Shown in pieces: positions 1 through 4,941 of a stretch of DNA of 5,633 bases. The translations under genes were made by a program, and so were the position numbers. Position 1 is the first letter of the stretch, and each line of letters starts with the position of its first letter. The notes below the pieces were generated by a model. The model was not told the DNA's origin and made no database searches. It was given only the letters and a program-made list of their open reading frames with translations. The stretch comes from Chloroflexi bacterium RBG_16_68_14 (GTDB lineage Bacteria > Chloroflexota > Dehalococcoidia > DSTF01 > RBG-16-68-14): the NCBI GenBank assembly GCA_001796995.1, contig MGOB01000076.1, positions 16,024-21,656 on the forward strand, written 5' to 3'.

Positions 1-255
1 AAGGCAGAACCAGCGAAGTGCGCCGTGCAACAACCAGAACAGTGACGCAAGCGCGACCGCTGCCGCCACGGTCGCCACCGCGAACGTTGCGTCGTTATAG
101 AAGTCGGCGGGAGCCGCGCAATCGCTGGACGCACCGTCATCCCAGACGCGGCGAGAGAGTTCCCAAGCCAGCCACGCTATGCCGCTGATGATTGAGGCCA
201 CGGCGGCGAGCGGACGTGCCGACGCTCGAAACTCCGCCCTCTCTTGTCTATGCAT
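1..255 (-). CDS. Small membrane protein, unknown function (partial, runs off window start)
   Basis: The minus strand stays open from the ATG at 255 to the window edge (85 codons, no stop seen), so the C-terminus is missing. The protein begins MHRQERAEFRAS and shows two hydrophobic stretches that should span the membrane, at about residues 16-32 (VAVASIISGIAWLAW region) and 57-77 (FAVATVAAAVALASLFWLLH), with a short polar loop containing one Cys between them. A second in-frame ATG lies directly before it at 258. A GGAGG at 266-262 is 6 nt from the ATG at 255 but only 3 nt from the one at 258, so I prefer 255. The start overlaps the end of the SnoaL-like gene by 8 nt, which implies one transcript and translational coupling. 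I do not recognise the family; the function is unknown. Confidence 0.7.
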   Translation of the reverse strand, partial: MHRQERAEFRASARPLAAVASIISGIAWLAWELSRRVWDDGASSDCAAPADFYNDATFAVATVAAAVALASLFWLLHGALRWFCL

Positions 256-712
256 CATGCGCCTCCACAGCATTGGATTGTGCATCCAGGGCCACCCCGT
301 GGGCAGCCTCGTATTCGTCGAGCCCGACTACTTTTTGCGTGTCCAAGAACACTTCGTACGACTTGATCTTGCCCCAGACGATCTCGCCGAAGATGACGCC
401 CCTGTTCTCGTAGACCGTATGCCCGTCCGGGCCCAGGACCCGGTCGGTGGCCTTCACGCAGACCGCAATGCTCCACGGAAGCCAGCCAGCGACGACGATT
501 TCCTCTGGCGCGAGCTGCAGCCCCGCTTTGACGAAGCGCCGCAGCCACGCCTCTAGCTCGCCTTTTCCGTGGATGTCCGCGGCCCATGAGCTCTCGCCGG
601 GAAACACGAAGTGGACATCGTCCGCGTAGCTTCTCAGGAGCGGCTTGATGTCACCCTCATTCAAGCGGCGCACGGATCTCCGGATCATCCAGCCGACTAT
701 CCATCCGAACAT
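248..712 (-). CDS. SnoaL-like / NTF2-like domain protein
   Basis: A 154-residue protein of about the length of single-domain SnoaL/NTF2-like folds (alpha+beta cone with a central pocket). The pattern is typical: an N-terminal helical segment (RRSVRRLNEGDIKPLLRSYA, residues 11-30), then DDVHFVFPGESSW (31-43), a helix ending in LEAWLRRFVKAG (53-64), and long beta strands (EIVVAGWLPWSIAVCVKATD, then YENRGVIFGEIVWGKIKSYEVFLDTQKV). Members include small-molecule isomerases/cyclases, hydrolases and binding proteins; the substrate cannot be told from sequence. An in-frame ATG at 724 would add four residues, but GGAGG at 722-718 lies inside that extension, 5 nt before the ATG at 712, so 712 is the likelier start. 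It is divergent from the TetR gene and overlaps the downstream membrane-protein gene. It is probably under the TetR protein's control through the shared intergenic dyads. Confidence 0.85.
   Translation of the reverse strand: MFGWIVGWMIRRSVRRLNEGDIKPLLRSYADDVHFVFPGESSWAADIHGKGELEAWLRRFVKAGLQLAPEEIVVAGWLPWSIAVCVKATDRVLGPDGHTVYENRGVIFGEIVWGKIKSYEVFLDTQKVVGLDEYEAAHGVALDAQSNAVEAHDA
262..266 (-). promoter_or_regulatory. Ribosome binding site deciding the membrane-protein start
   Basis: GGAGG on the minus strand, inside the 3' end of the SnoaL-like gene. It sits 6 nt before the ATG at 255 and 3 nt before the alternative ATG at 258, which favours 255. Confidence 0.6.
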
Positions 713-717
713 CACTG

Positions 718-722
718 CCTCC
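718..722 (-). promoter_or_regulatory. Ribosome binding site deciding the SnoaL-like start
   Basis: GGAGG on the minus strand, 5 nt before the ATG at 712. It falls within codons 1-3 of the longer frame starting at 724, so the upstream ATG is probably not used. Confidence 0.6.
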
Positions 723-730
723 ATTCACTG

Positions 731-759
731 TTGCTAGAGCGATCTATCTATTGCATAAT
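731..759 (+). promoter_or_regulatory. Predicted rightward promoter for the TetR-DinB operon
   Basis: TTGCTA (731-736, 4/6 to TTGACA) and CATAAT (754-759, 5/6 to TATAAT) are separated by exactly 17 bp. Transcription would start near 766, leaving a leader of about 38 nt before the TTG start at 804. The spacer holds the dyad 735-746, and the -10 box sits in the dyad 747-762, so a bound repressor would occlude RNA polymerase. Confidence 0.55.
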
Positions 760-762
760 AGA
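735..762. promoter_or_regulatory. Two abutting inverted repeats, likely TetR operators
   Basis: Dyad 1 is TAGA-gcga-TCTA (735-746). Dyad 2 is TCTATT-gcat-AATAGA (747-762), starting at the very next base. Both use a TAGA/TCTA-type half-site, and the TCTA half is repeated in tandem at 743-746 and 747-750. TetR proteins bind such short dyads as dimers and commonly regulate themselves and a divergent neighbour. The TAGA-N4-TCTA form resembles what I recall of LmrA/QdoR-type operators, which I have not verified. The position over both predicted -10 elements supports autorepression plus control of the leftward genes. Binding is an inference. Confidence 0.6.
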
Positions 763-783
763 CTCACACCGACCGGCTTGCAA
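755..783 (-). promoter_or_regulatory. Predicted leftward promoter for the SnoaL-like/membrane pair
   Basis: On the minus strand, TTGCAA (783-778, 4/6 to the sigma-70 -35) is separated by 17 bp from TATTAT (760-755, 5/6 to TATAAT). Transcription would start near 748 and give a leader of about 36 nt before the ATG at 712. The -10 box lies wholly inside the inverted repeat 747-762. This is a prediction from motif fit and spacing. Confidence 0.5.
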
Positions 784-791
784 GCACCCTC

Positions 792-798
792 GGGGAGG
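792..798 (+). promoter_or_regulatory. Ribosome binding site supporting a TTG start
   Basis: GGGGAGG ends 5 nt before the TTG at 804. This strong, well-spaced site is the main reason for accepting a TTG start for the TetR gene. Confidence 0.65.
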
Positions 799-803
799 CT
801 AAA

Positions 804-1391
804 TTGGAGACAACCAAAGACCGGATATTGAATGCGACCGCGGAGCTCTTTCGGCGTTACGGATACACGGGAACGGGCATGAAGCAGATAGTGGCGCAGG
901 CAGAGGCGCCTTTTGGCTCCATTTATCACTTCTTCCCCGACGGAAAAGAGCAGTTGGGACGGGACGTTATCCGGCGGTCTGGCGAAATGTACCGGGACCT
1001 CTTCGAGACGATCGTCGCTGCCGCTCCGGACGTGCTTACGGGCGTCCAGGACTTTTTCACCGGCGCGGCCGAAGTGCTGCGCCAGAGCGACTACGCCGAC
1101 GCCTGCCCGATCGCCACTGTCGCCCTGGAAGTTGCCAGCACCAGCGAGCCTCTGCGCGAAGCGACTGCCGATGTGTTCGAGAGTTGGATCGCAGCCGGGG
1201 CTGCACGTTTCGCCGCCGCTGGCGTGCCCAGGAGCCAGGCGCGCGAGCTTGCCATCCAACTTATCGCTGTCCTCGAAGGCGCATTCATCCTCTGCAGGGC
1301 AACACGCACCACGGAGGCGATGGACGTTGCGTGCGCTCACACGCTGGCGTCACTGCGCTCGGCACTGCCGGCGATTTCGACTACTGCCTAG
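804..1391 (+). CDS. TetR/AcrR family transcriptional regulator, LmrA/YxaF-type
   Basis: A 195-residue DNA-binding repressor of usual TetR length. The N-terminal domain (about residues 4-50) has the family signature: helix 1 DRILNATAELFRRYGY, then the helix-turn-helix with GMKQIVAQAEAPFGSIYHFFP (26-45), followed by DGKEQLGRDVI. The GSIYHFFPDGKEQL wording and the C-terminal CPIATVALEVA (101-111) and LEGAFILCRA (157-166) point to the LmrA/YxaF-like C-terminal ligand domain, a group that often responds to small aromatic or drug-like compounds; the ligand here is unknown. It starts at TTG behind GGGGAGG; starting at a later ATG would remove helix 1. It is divergent from the SnoaL-like gene and 19 nt upstream of the DinB-like gene. 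It probably represses both arms, and itself, through the dyads at 735-762. Confidence 0.93.
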   Translation: METTKDRILNATAELFRRYGYTGTGMKQIVAQAEAPFGSIYHFFPDGKEQLGRDVIRRSGEMYRDLFETIVAAAPDVLTGVQDFFTGAAEVLRQSDYADACPIATVALEVASTSEPLREATADVFESWIAAGAARFAAAGVPRSQARELAIQLIAVLEGAFILCRATRTTEAMDVACAHTLASLRSALPAISTTA

Positions 1392-1410
1392 AAAACCCGC
1401 CTCGGACCGA

Positions 1411-1938
1411 ATGAACAGGTCGTTGCTCGACGATGCGTTTGCCCATCATGTTTGGGCGACACTGCGGCTGAGCGATGCGTGCCTCGCGCTCAGTCCTGCG
1501 CCGTTGGACGCCGCAGTCCCTGCGACCGACCGCTCCATTCTCGCGACGATGCGCCACGTCATCGGGAGCGACTCCTTCGACCTCTTCGTCGCGAGTGGTG
1601 AGCGTGGCTCCTTCATCAGGGCGGACCGGATGGAGCTTGCGGAGCTCAGGGCTGCGATGGAGGACATCGGCACCGGATGGTCGCGACTTCTCGACGAGGG
1701 CATCGATGCGGACGCCGTGCTTCGTGAGGTCGACCCTGACGACGGGTACCAGAAGCACGCTCCGATGGGCATCCGTCTGGCGCAGGCGCTGCACCACGGG
1801 ACCGACCATCGGAGCCAGATCTGCACCGCGCTCACGACGCTCGGGAACCGCCGGCCGTTGACGTGTTTAGCTTCGGCCTGCAGGATGGCCGCGTCGTCGA
1901 GGTGCCAGCGCCAACCTGACCACGTCGCCGGTCGTTAA
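1411..1938 (+). CDS. DinB-like four-helix protein, apparent frameshift near its C-terminus
   Basis: Residues 1-145 read as a DinB-superfamily protein (metal-binding four-helix bundle; several members are thiol-dependent transferases, many are uncharacterised). Visible candidate metal ligands are His49 in TMRHVIGSD and the HxxxH pair His129/His133 in LHHGTDHRSQ, followed by the typical ICTALTTLG. After the GGG run at 1843-1845 the frame turns into an unlikely Arg/Cys/Ser-rich tail ending at the TAA of 1936-1938 (175 residues). If one G is restored to that run, the sequence continues as GEPPAVDVFSFGLQDGR and then VVEVPAPT, the usual style of DinB ending, with a TGA at 1917-1919 (169 residues). 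So there is either a real one-base deletion or a homopolymer sequencing error; the catalytic-type His residues remain intact either way. There is no strong Shine-Dalgarno before the ATG. The 19-nt gap from the TetR gene suggests coupled expression. Confidence 0.8.
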   Translation: MNRSLLDDAFAHHVWATLRLSDACLALSPAPLDAAVPATDRSILATMRHVIGSDSFDLFVASGERGSFIRADRMELAELRAAMEDIGTGWSRLLDEGIDADAVLREVDPDDGYQKHAPMGIRLAQALHHGTDHRSQICTALTTLGNRRPLTCLASACRMAASSRCQRQPDHVAGR

Positions 1939-2004
1939 CTCATGGAGCCGAACGCTGAGCACGGTTGTTGATGTGCCCGGCTTCGATTCGCGAGACACGC
2001 AATG

Positions 2005-2026
2005 GGACAGGTTTGAAAACCTGTCC
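2005..2026. repeat. 22-bp palindrome (10-bp arms, 2-bp centre)
   Basis: The arms GGACAGGTTT (2005-2014) and AAACCTGTCC (2017-2026) are exact reverse complements around GA. As RNA it would form a 9-bp stem with a TGAA loop. It lies 66-85 nt past the end of the TetR-DinB operon, where a terminator would be expected, but no T-run follows on either strand. It could be a U-tract-less terminator, a member of an intergenic palindromic repeat family, or a dimer binding site. Confidence 0.7.
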
Positions 2027-2256
2027 GTCCGTGCTCCGGGGGATGTTAGGTCGCCGTTGGGGAACGCATGCGTGCCCACGCGAAGCGCGCGACAGACGCG
2101 GATTACGCCGTCACCCTTTAACGAGGGCGTTCGGACATCGACCGCGCTGTCTCAATGTGGGACCGTTATTGTGCTCCGTCTCACGAACACGTCCGCTGGC
2201 GGAAGGAAGGCTAGTCGCGCACCGGACTAGTAGTCTCCTGGTGCTAGGTTCGGCTT

Positions 2257-2353
2257 CTGTAGATTCGGGAGATGCTGTTTCTACAGGCACTAATGGACGA
2301 GTCTTCTGGTCGCGAGGCCAGTCCCCTGATCACGAACGCATGCCTCCAAGGCA
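2257..2353 (+). other. Cluster of three potential stem-loops
   Basis: The first is CTGTAGA (2257-2263) pairing with TCTACAG (2280-2286) around a 16-nt loop. The second is CTGGTC-GCGA-GGCCAG (2306-2321), which closes a 6-bp stem on a GNRA tetraloop; its one G-U pair works only in plus-strand RNA and becomes a C-A mismatch on the other strand. The third is TGCCT-CCA-AGGCA (2341-2353). There is no clear promoter and no T-run, so it is not called as an RNA gene. It also lies just 3' of the minus-strand tRNA-Lys. Confidence 0.3.
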
Positions 2354-2388
2354 ACGAGATCGTCAGTTTCAGATACAAACTTAGCGTC

Positions 2389-2463
2389 TGGGGGGCCCGG
2401 TGGGATTCGAACCCACGACCATCGGATTAAAAGTCCGCTGCTCTGCCGCTGAGCTACGGGCCC
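2389..2463 (-). tRNA. tRNA-Lys (anticodon TTT), CCA encoded
   Basis: The cloverleaf is complete on the minus strand. Acceptor arms are GGGCCCG and CGGGCCC (7/7 pairs), D arm GCTC/GAGC, anticodon loop CTTTTAA with anticodon TTT at 2431-2429, a 5-nt variable region TGGTC, and T arm GTGGG-TTCGAAT-CCCAC. It decodes AAA/AAG lysine codons. The 75 nt include a genomic CCA at 2391-2389. Two oddities: the discriminator base (2392) reads C, where bacterial tRNA-Lys normally has A or G, and the first anticodon-stem pair is a G-A mismatch (27-43). The 3' end faces the TetR/SnoaL cluster. Confidence 0.95.
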
Positions 2464-2541
2464 GCAACAGGAGATAGGTGAAGACCAACAGGCCAGCGCG
2501 TTGACGGCTAGGGGCCAGCGCCCGTTGCCGTCGCCAGGGCC

Positions 2542-2547
2542 ATTATA
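2542..2547 (-). promoter_or_regulatory. Consensus -10 box, probable tRNA-Lys promoter
   Basis: TATAAT (6/6) on the minus strand, preceded by GCGG and lying 78 nt before the tRNA 5' end, standing out in very GC-rich sequence. The 17-bp-spaced -35 position reads CCGGAA, which is a poor match, so assignment rests on the -10 box and its position. Confidence 0.5.
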
Positions 2548-2575
2548 CCGCACGCCCCTGACGGTTCCGGCTCAA

Positions 2576-2592
2576 CCGCTGGTTCCCAGCGG
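2576..2592. repeat. GC-rich hairpin, 7-bp arms
   Basis: CCGCTGG (2576-2582) and CCAGCGG (2586-2592) are exact reverse complements around TTC. It lies upstream of the tRNA -10 box on one strand and about 170 nt upstream of the release-factor gene on the other. No T-run follows; the role is unknown. Confidence 0.45.
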
Positions 2593-2748
2593 CCTGGAAA
2601 GCCTCTCTTGCCGCCGCGTCCAGCGTATGGGACGTTCGGCACGCCCCATTCGGGCTGAGCGGCAGTCGTCTATCGGGCCCGGCATGCTGTACGTTGGAGG
2701 CGAGGTGCCGGAGGTGAGCGAACGAGACGCTGTGCCCGCGCCAGTCTT

Positions 2749-2754
2749 GAGGAG
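2749..2754 (+). promoter_or_regulatory. Ribosome binding site of the release-factor gene
   Basis: GAGGAG ends 6 nt before the ATG at 2761, an ideal spacing that fixes the start. Confidence 0.7.
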
Positions 2755-2760
2755 AACAAC

Positions 2761-3903
2761 ATGGCACCACTAATCGCTCCAGCCGTACCCACAGACCGGA
2801 CGCTCTCGCGCCTGGCCCGCTTGCGGGCCGCCCGCGATGGCGTCCTCTCCCTCTACCTGGACCTGGCCCCAGCCGGTGGCGAGCGGGCCCGCGTCCAGGC
2901 GGCCGTCCACGACGCGCTGGAGCCGCTCGACCGGCGGCCTCTGGCGGAGGGGCCCCGTGCCCGTCTGGAGGAGGAACGGCAGCGCGTCGTTCAGTTCGCG
3001 CGGGACGAGTTCGAGCTCCACGGCCGGAGCCTGATCGTCTTCTCCTGCGGGCCTCGGGGGCTCTGGGAAGCCTTCCAGTTCCAGCTGCCGGTCCGTCCCC
3101 TGGCCCGCTTCACCGACCGACCTTTCGTGGCCCAACTGGCCGCCGTCCTGGACGAGCAGGAGCGGTACGGCGTCGTCCTCCTGGACAAGGAGCGGGCCCG
3201 GATCCTCAGCGTCTACCTGGGCCGGGTGGAGCACTGCAGCGAGCTGTCGGACGACTACCCAGGCCGGACGGCCATGGGTGGCTGGGCGCAGGCTCGCTAC
3301 GCGCGCCACCGGGAAGCGCATCTCCACCGCCACGTCCTCCACGTGGTGGAGGCGGTGCGCGCGGAACTCCGCCGCCGGCCCTTCGACCGGCTCATCGCCG
3401 GCGCCCCGGACCAGGCGCTCTCGGCCTTCCTCGGCGTTCTGCCCAGAAGTCTGCGGGCGCGGCTGGTGGGCACCTTCACCGCGGAGCTCTTCGCCTCCGA
3501 CCAAGAGGTCCTGGATCGGGTTCGCGTCATCGAAGAGGCGGCGCAGCGCCGGGCCGAGGCGGAGCTGGTAGATCACCTGATCGATGCGGCCGGGGGCGGC
3601 GGCCTCGCCGTCCTTGGTTGGGACCAGACCTTGCAGGCGTTGGGGGAAGGCCGGGTGCACAAGCTCCTGCTGATGGAGGGCGTGGCTCAGTCGGGCTGGG
3701 CCTGCCCCGAAGGGCACTTCGCCGCGGTCGAGGCTGTCGGTGCCTGTCCGGTCTGTGGCCGTGCCCTCCAGGCCGTTGCCGACGCGGGAGAGTGGGCGGT
3801 GGAGGCGGCGTTCGACACCGACGCCTCCGTGGAGACGGTCAGGGGAGAAGCGGCCCAGGCCCTGATGCGGGAGCGGGGCGCGGGCGCAGTCCTGCGGTAC
3901 TGA
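2761..3903 (+). CDS. VLRF1/baeRF-type bacterial eRF1-like release factor paralogue
   Basis: A 380-residue cytoplasmic protein resembling the bacterial archaeo-eukaryotic release factor (baeRF/VLRF1, Vms1-like) families, probably the family-10 group. In order: an N-terminal segment with VLSLYLDLAPAGGERAR (28-44); an eRF1 domain-2-like fold with RYGVVLLDKERARILSVYLG (135-154); the catalytic-loop candidate AMGGWAQARYARHREAH (171-187), where GGWAQ matches GGxxQ and Gln177 would stand in for the GGQ glutamine; LVGTFTAELFASD (235-247); and a domain-3-like end with GLAVLGWDQTLQALGEGRV (281-299), a zinc-ribbon-like set (Cys315/His319, Cys329/Cys332) and the terminal GAVLRY. Known relatives release or cleave peptidyl-tRNA in ribosome rescue; activity here is inferred. 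It is first in an operon, with amrS 16 nt downstream. Nearly all third codon positions are G/C. Confidence 0.85.
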   Translation: MAPLIAPAVPTDRTLSRLARLRAARDGVLSLYLDLAPAGGERARVQAAVHDALEPLDRRPLAEGPRARLEEERQRVVQFARDEFELHGRSLIVFSCGPRGLWEAFQFQLPVRPLARFTDRPFVAQLAAVLDEQERYGVVLLDKERARILSVYLGRVEHCSELSDDYPGRTAMGGWAQARYARHREAHLHRHVLHVVEAVRAELRRRPFDRLIAGAPDQALSAFLGVLPRSLRARLVGTFTAELFASDQEVLDRVRVIEEAAQRRAEAELVDHLIDAAGGGGLAVLGWDQTLQALGEGRVHKLLLMEGVAQSGWACPEGHFAAVEAVGACPVCGRALQAVADAGEWAVEAAFDTDASVETVRGEAAQALMRERGAGAVLRY

Positions 3904-3919
3904 GGCGAGGGCGATCCCA

Positions 3920-4930
3920 ATGCGCGAAGGCATGCTCTATGAGCGCATGGCCGGTGGCGCCGTGCGCTGCAACGTGTGCGCCTTCCGCTGCATCATCCGC
4001 CCCGGCGCCCGCGGCGTCTGCCTGGTGCGACGCAACGTGGACGGTACGCTCTATACCCTGGTCTACGGCCGCACCGTCACCCAAGAGATTGACCCCATCG
4101 AGAAGAAGCCGCTGTTTCACTTCTACCCGGGCTCCCAGGCCTACTCCATCGCCACTGTCGGCTGCAACTTCCGCTGTCGCTTCTGCCAGAACTGGGAGAT
4201 CTCCCAGGCCGTGCGCGACGAGCACTTCATCATGGGGGTGGAGGCCAGCCCCCAAGAGATCGTCCGCGCCGCACAGCAGTGGGGGTGCCGCTCCATCGCC
4301 TACACCTACACGGAGCCCACCATCTTCTTCGAGTACGCTTACGATACGGCGCGACTGGCCCACGAGGCTGGCCTGGCCAACATCTTCGTCACCAACGGCT
4401 ACGAGACGCCCGAGGCGCTGGAGACCATCCGGCCCTACCTGGACGCCGCCAACGTGGACCTGAAGTCCTTCTCCGATGACTACTACAGGCGCATCTGCAC
4501 GGCCCGGCTCCAGCCGGTCCTGGACACGCTCCTCCTGATGAAGCGACTGGGTATCTGGCTGGAGGTGACGACGCTGATCATCCCCACCCTCAACGACTCG
4601 GACGAGGAGCTGCGCGCCCTCACCGCCTTCCTGGCGAAGGAGCTGGGCCCCGATACGCCCTGGCACGTGAGCCGCTACTTCCCGGCCTACCGGCTGGTCG
4701 ACAAGCCGGTGACGCCGGTCGACACTCTGGAGCGGGCCTGGCAGATCGGTCGCGAGGCGGGCCTCCGGTACGTCTACATCGGCAACGTCCCCGCGGGGGA
4801 CCAGGAGAATACGCGCTGCCCCCGCTGCGGCGATCTCCTCATCCAACGATTCGGGCTTCAGCTCATCCAGAACCGGCTCCAGGACGGTCGCTGCCCGCGT
4901 TGTGAGGAAGCGATAGCGGGCGTCTGGTAG
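3920..4930 (+). CDS. amrS: AmmeMemoRadiSam system radical SAM enzyme (AmrS)
   Basis: A 336-residue radical SAM protein of full family length. The N-terminal cysteine block Cys17-x2-Cys20-x3-Cys24-x9-Cys34 (RCNVCAFRCIIRPGARGVC) is typical of AmrS and could bind a metal or second cluster. The SAM [4Fe-4S] motif CxxxCxxC is at 82-89 (GCNFRCRFCQNWEISQ). The TIM-barrel segments SIAYTYTEPTIFFEYAYDTA, NIFVTNGYETPEALE and NVDLKSFSDDYYR follow, and the C-terminus has two CPRC pairs (300-303, 325-328) and ends IAGVW. Related to pyruvate-formate-lyase-activating enzymes, it generates a 5'-deoxyadenosyl radical; its physiological substrate is not established to my knowledge. Partner families (AMMECR1-like AmrA, Memo-like AmrB) are not in the window. 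The start at 3920 has GAGGG 8 nt upstream; an in-frame ATG at 3932 has poorer spacing. It lies between, and probably co-transcribed with, the release-factor paralogue and the permease. Confidence 0.93.
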   Translation: MREGMLYERMAGGAVRCNVCAFRCIIRPGARGVCLVRRNVDGTLYTLVYGRTVTQEIDPIEKKPLFHFYPGSQAYSIATVGCNFRCRFCQNWEISQAVRDEHFIMGVEASPQEIVRAAQQWGCRSIAYTYTEPTIFFEYAYDTARLAHEAGLANIFVTNGYETPEALETIRPYLDAANVDLKSFSDDYYRRICTARLQPVLDTLLLMKRLGIWLEVTTLIIPTLNDSDEELRALTAFLAKELGPDTPWHVSRYFPAYRLVDKPVTPVDTLERAWQIGREAGLRYVYIGNVPAGDQENTRCPRCGDLLIQRFGLQLIQNRLQDGRCPRCEEAIAGVW

Positions 4931-4941
4931 GCTTGGAGGTG

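Larger units (their letters stand above)
1939..2388. other. Gene-free stretch rich in small palindromes
   Basis: About 450 bp between the DinB-like gene and tRNA-Lys. Open frames here (for example 1965-2384 and 1973-2230) have no recognisable domains, no good ribosome sites and repeat-derived composition, so I do not call them. The region does hold the 2005-2026 palindrome, the perfect 10-bp palindrome ACGCATGCGT (2064-2073), the odd-centred dyad GACTA-g-TAGTC (2225-2235), a cluster of three stem-loops (2257-2353), and a 10-mer GAACGCATGC present twice (2062-2071 and 2334-2343). Confidence 0.6.
2464..2760. other. Divergent intergenic region between tRNA-Lys and the release-factor operon
   Basis: This 297-bp stretch must carry the tRNA promoter (minus) and the operon promoter (plus). 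A consensus -10 for the tRNA is visible; I find no convincing -35/-10 pair for the rightward operon. A GC hairpin lies at 2576-2592. An open frame at 2501-2773 has no recognisable domain and overlaps the start of the next gene, so it is not called. Confidence 0.5.

Noticed and set aside
744..1340. Open frame on the minus strand opposite the TetR gene
   Set aside because: No recognisable domain; it would cover the regulatory dyads and runs antisense to a clear TetR protein.
1965..2384. Open frames in the gap before tRNA-Lys as possible small genes
   Set aside because: No domain, no convincing ribosome site, and the frames run through palindromes; composition is like random GC-rich DNA.
1939..2388. 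Search for a duplicated tRNA-Lys 3' end (attachment-site repeat), CRISPR repeats or an insertion-sequence end
   Set aside because: By eye I find no second copy of the T-arm/acceptor sequence, no regularly spaced repeats and no transposase fragment; only isolated palindromes and one 10-mer present twice.
2464..2760. T-box or other riboswitch upstream of the release-factor gene
   Set aside because: No T-box core or other recognisable conserved element is visible in the leader; only a simple GC hairpin.
2770..3933. Long open frame (387 codons) on the minus strand opposite the release-factor gene
   Set aside because: It mirrors a GC-rich gene whose codon bias removes stops on the other strand. 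The sense frame has recognisable domains and a good ribosome site; this one has neither.
3618..4463. Open frame of 281 codons on the plus strand spanning the release-factor end and amrS
   Set aside because: Out-of-frame reading of two real genes, with low-complexity Ser/Pro/Ala/Arg-rich sequence.
3839..4846. Long open frame (335 codons) on the minus strand opposite amrS
   Set aside because: Antisense shadow of amrS: composition rich in Val/Gly/Asp/His, no recognisable domain.
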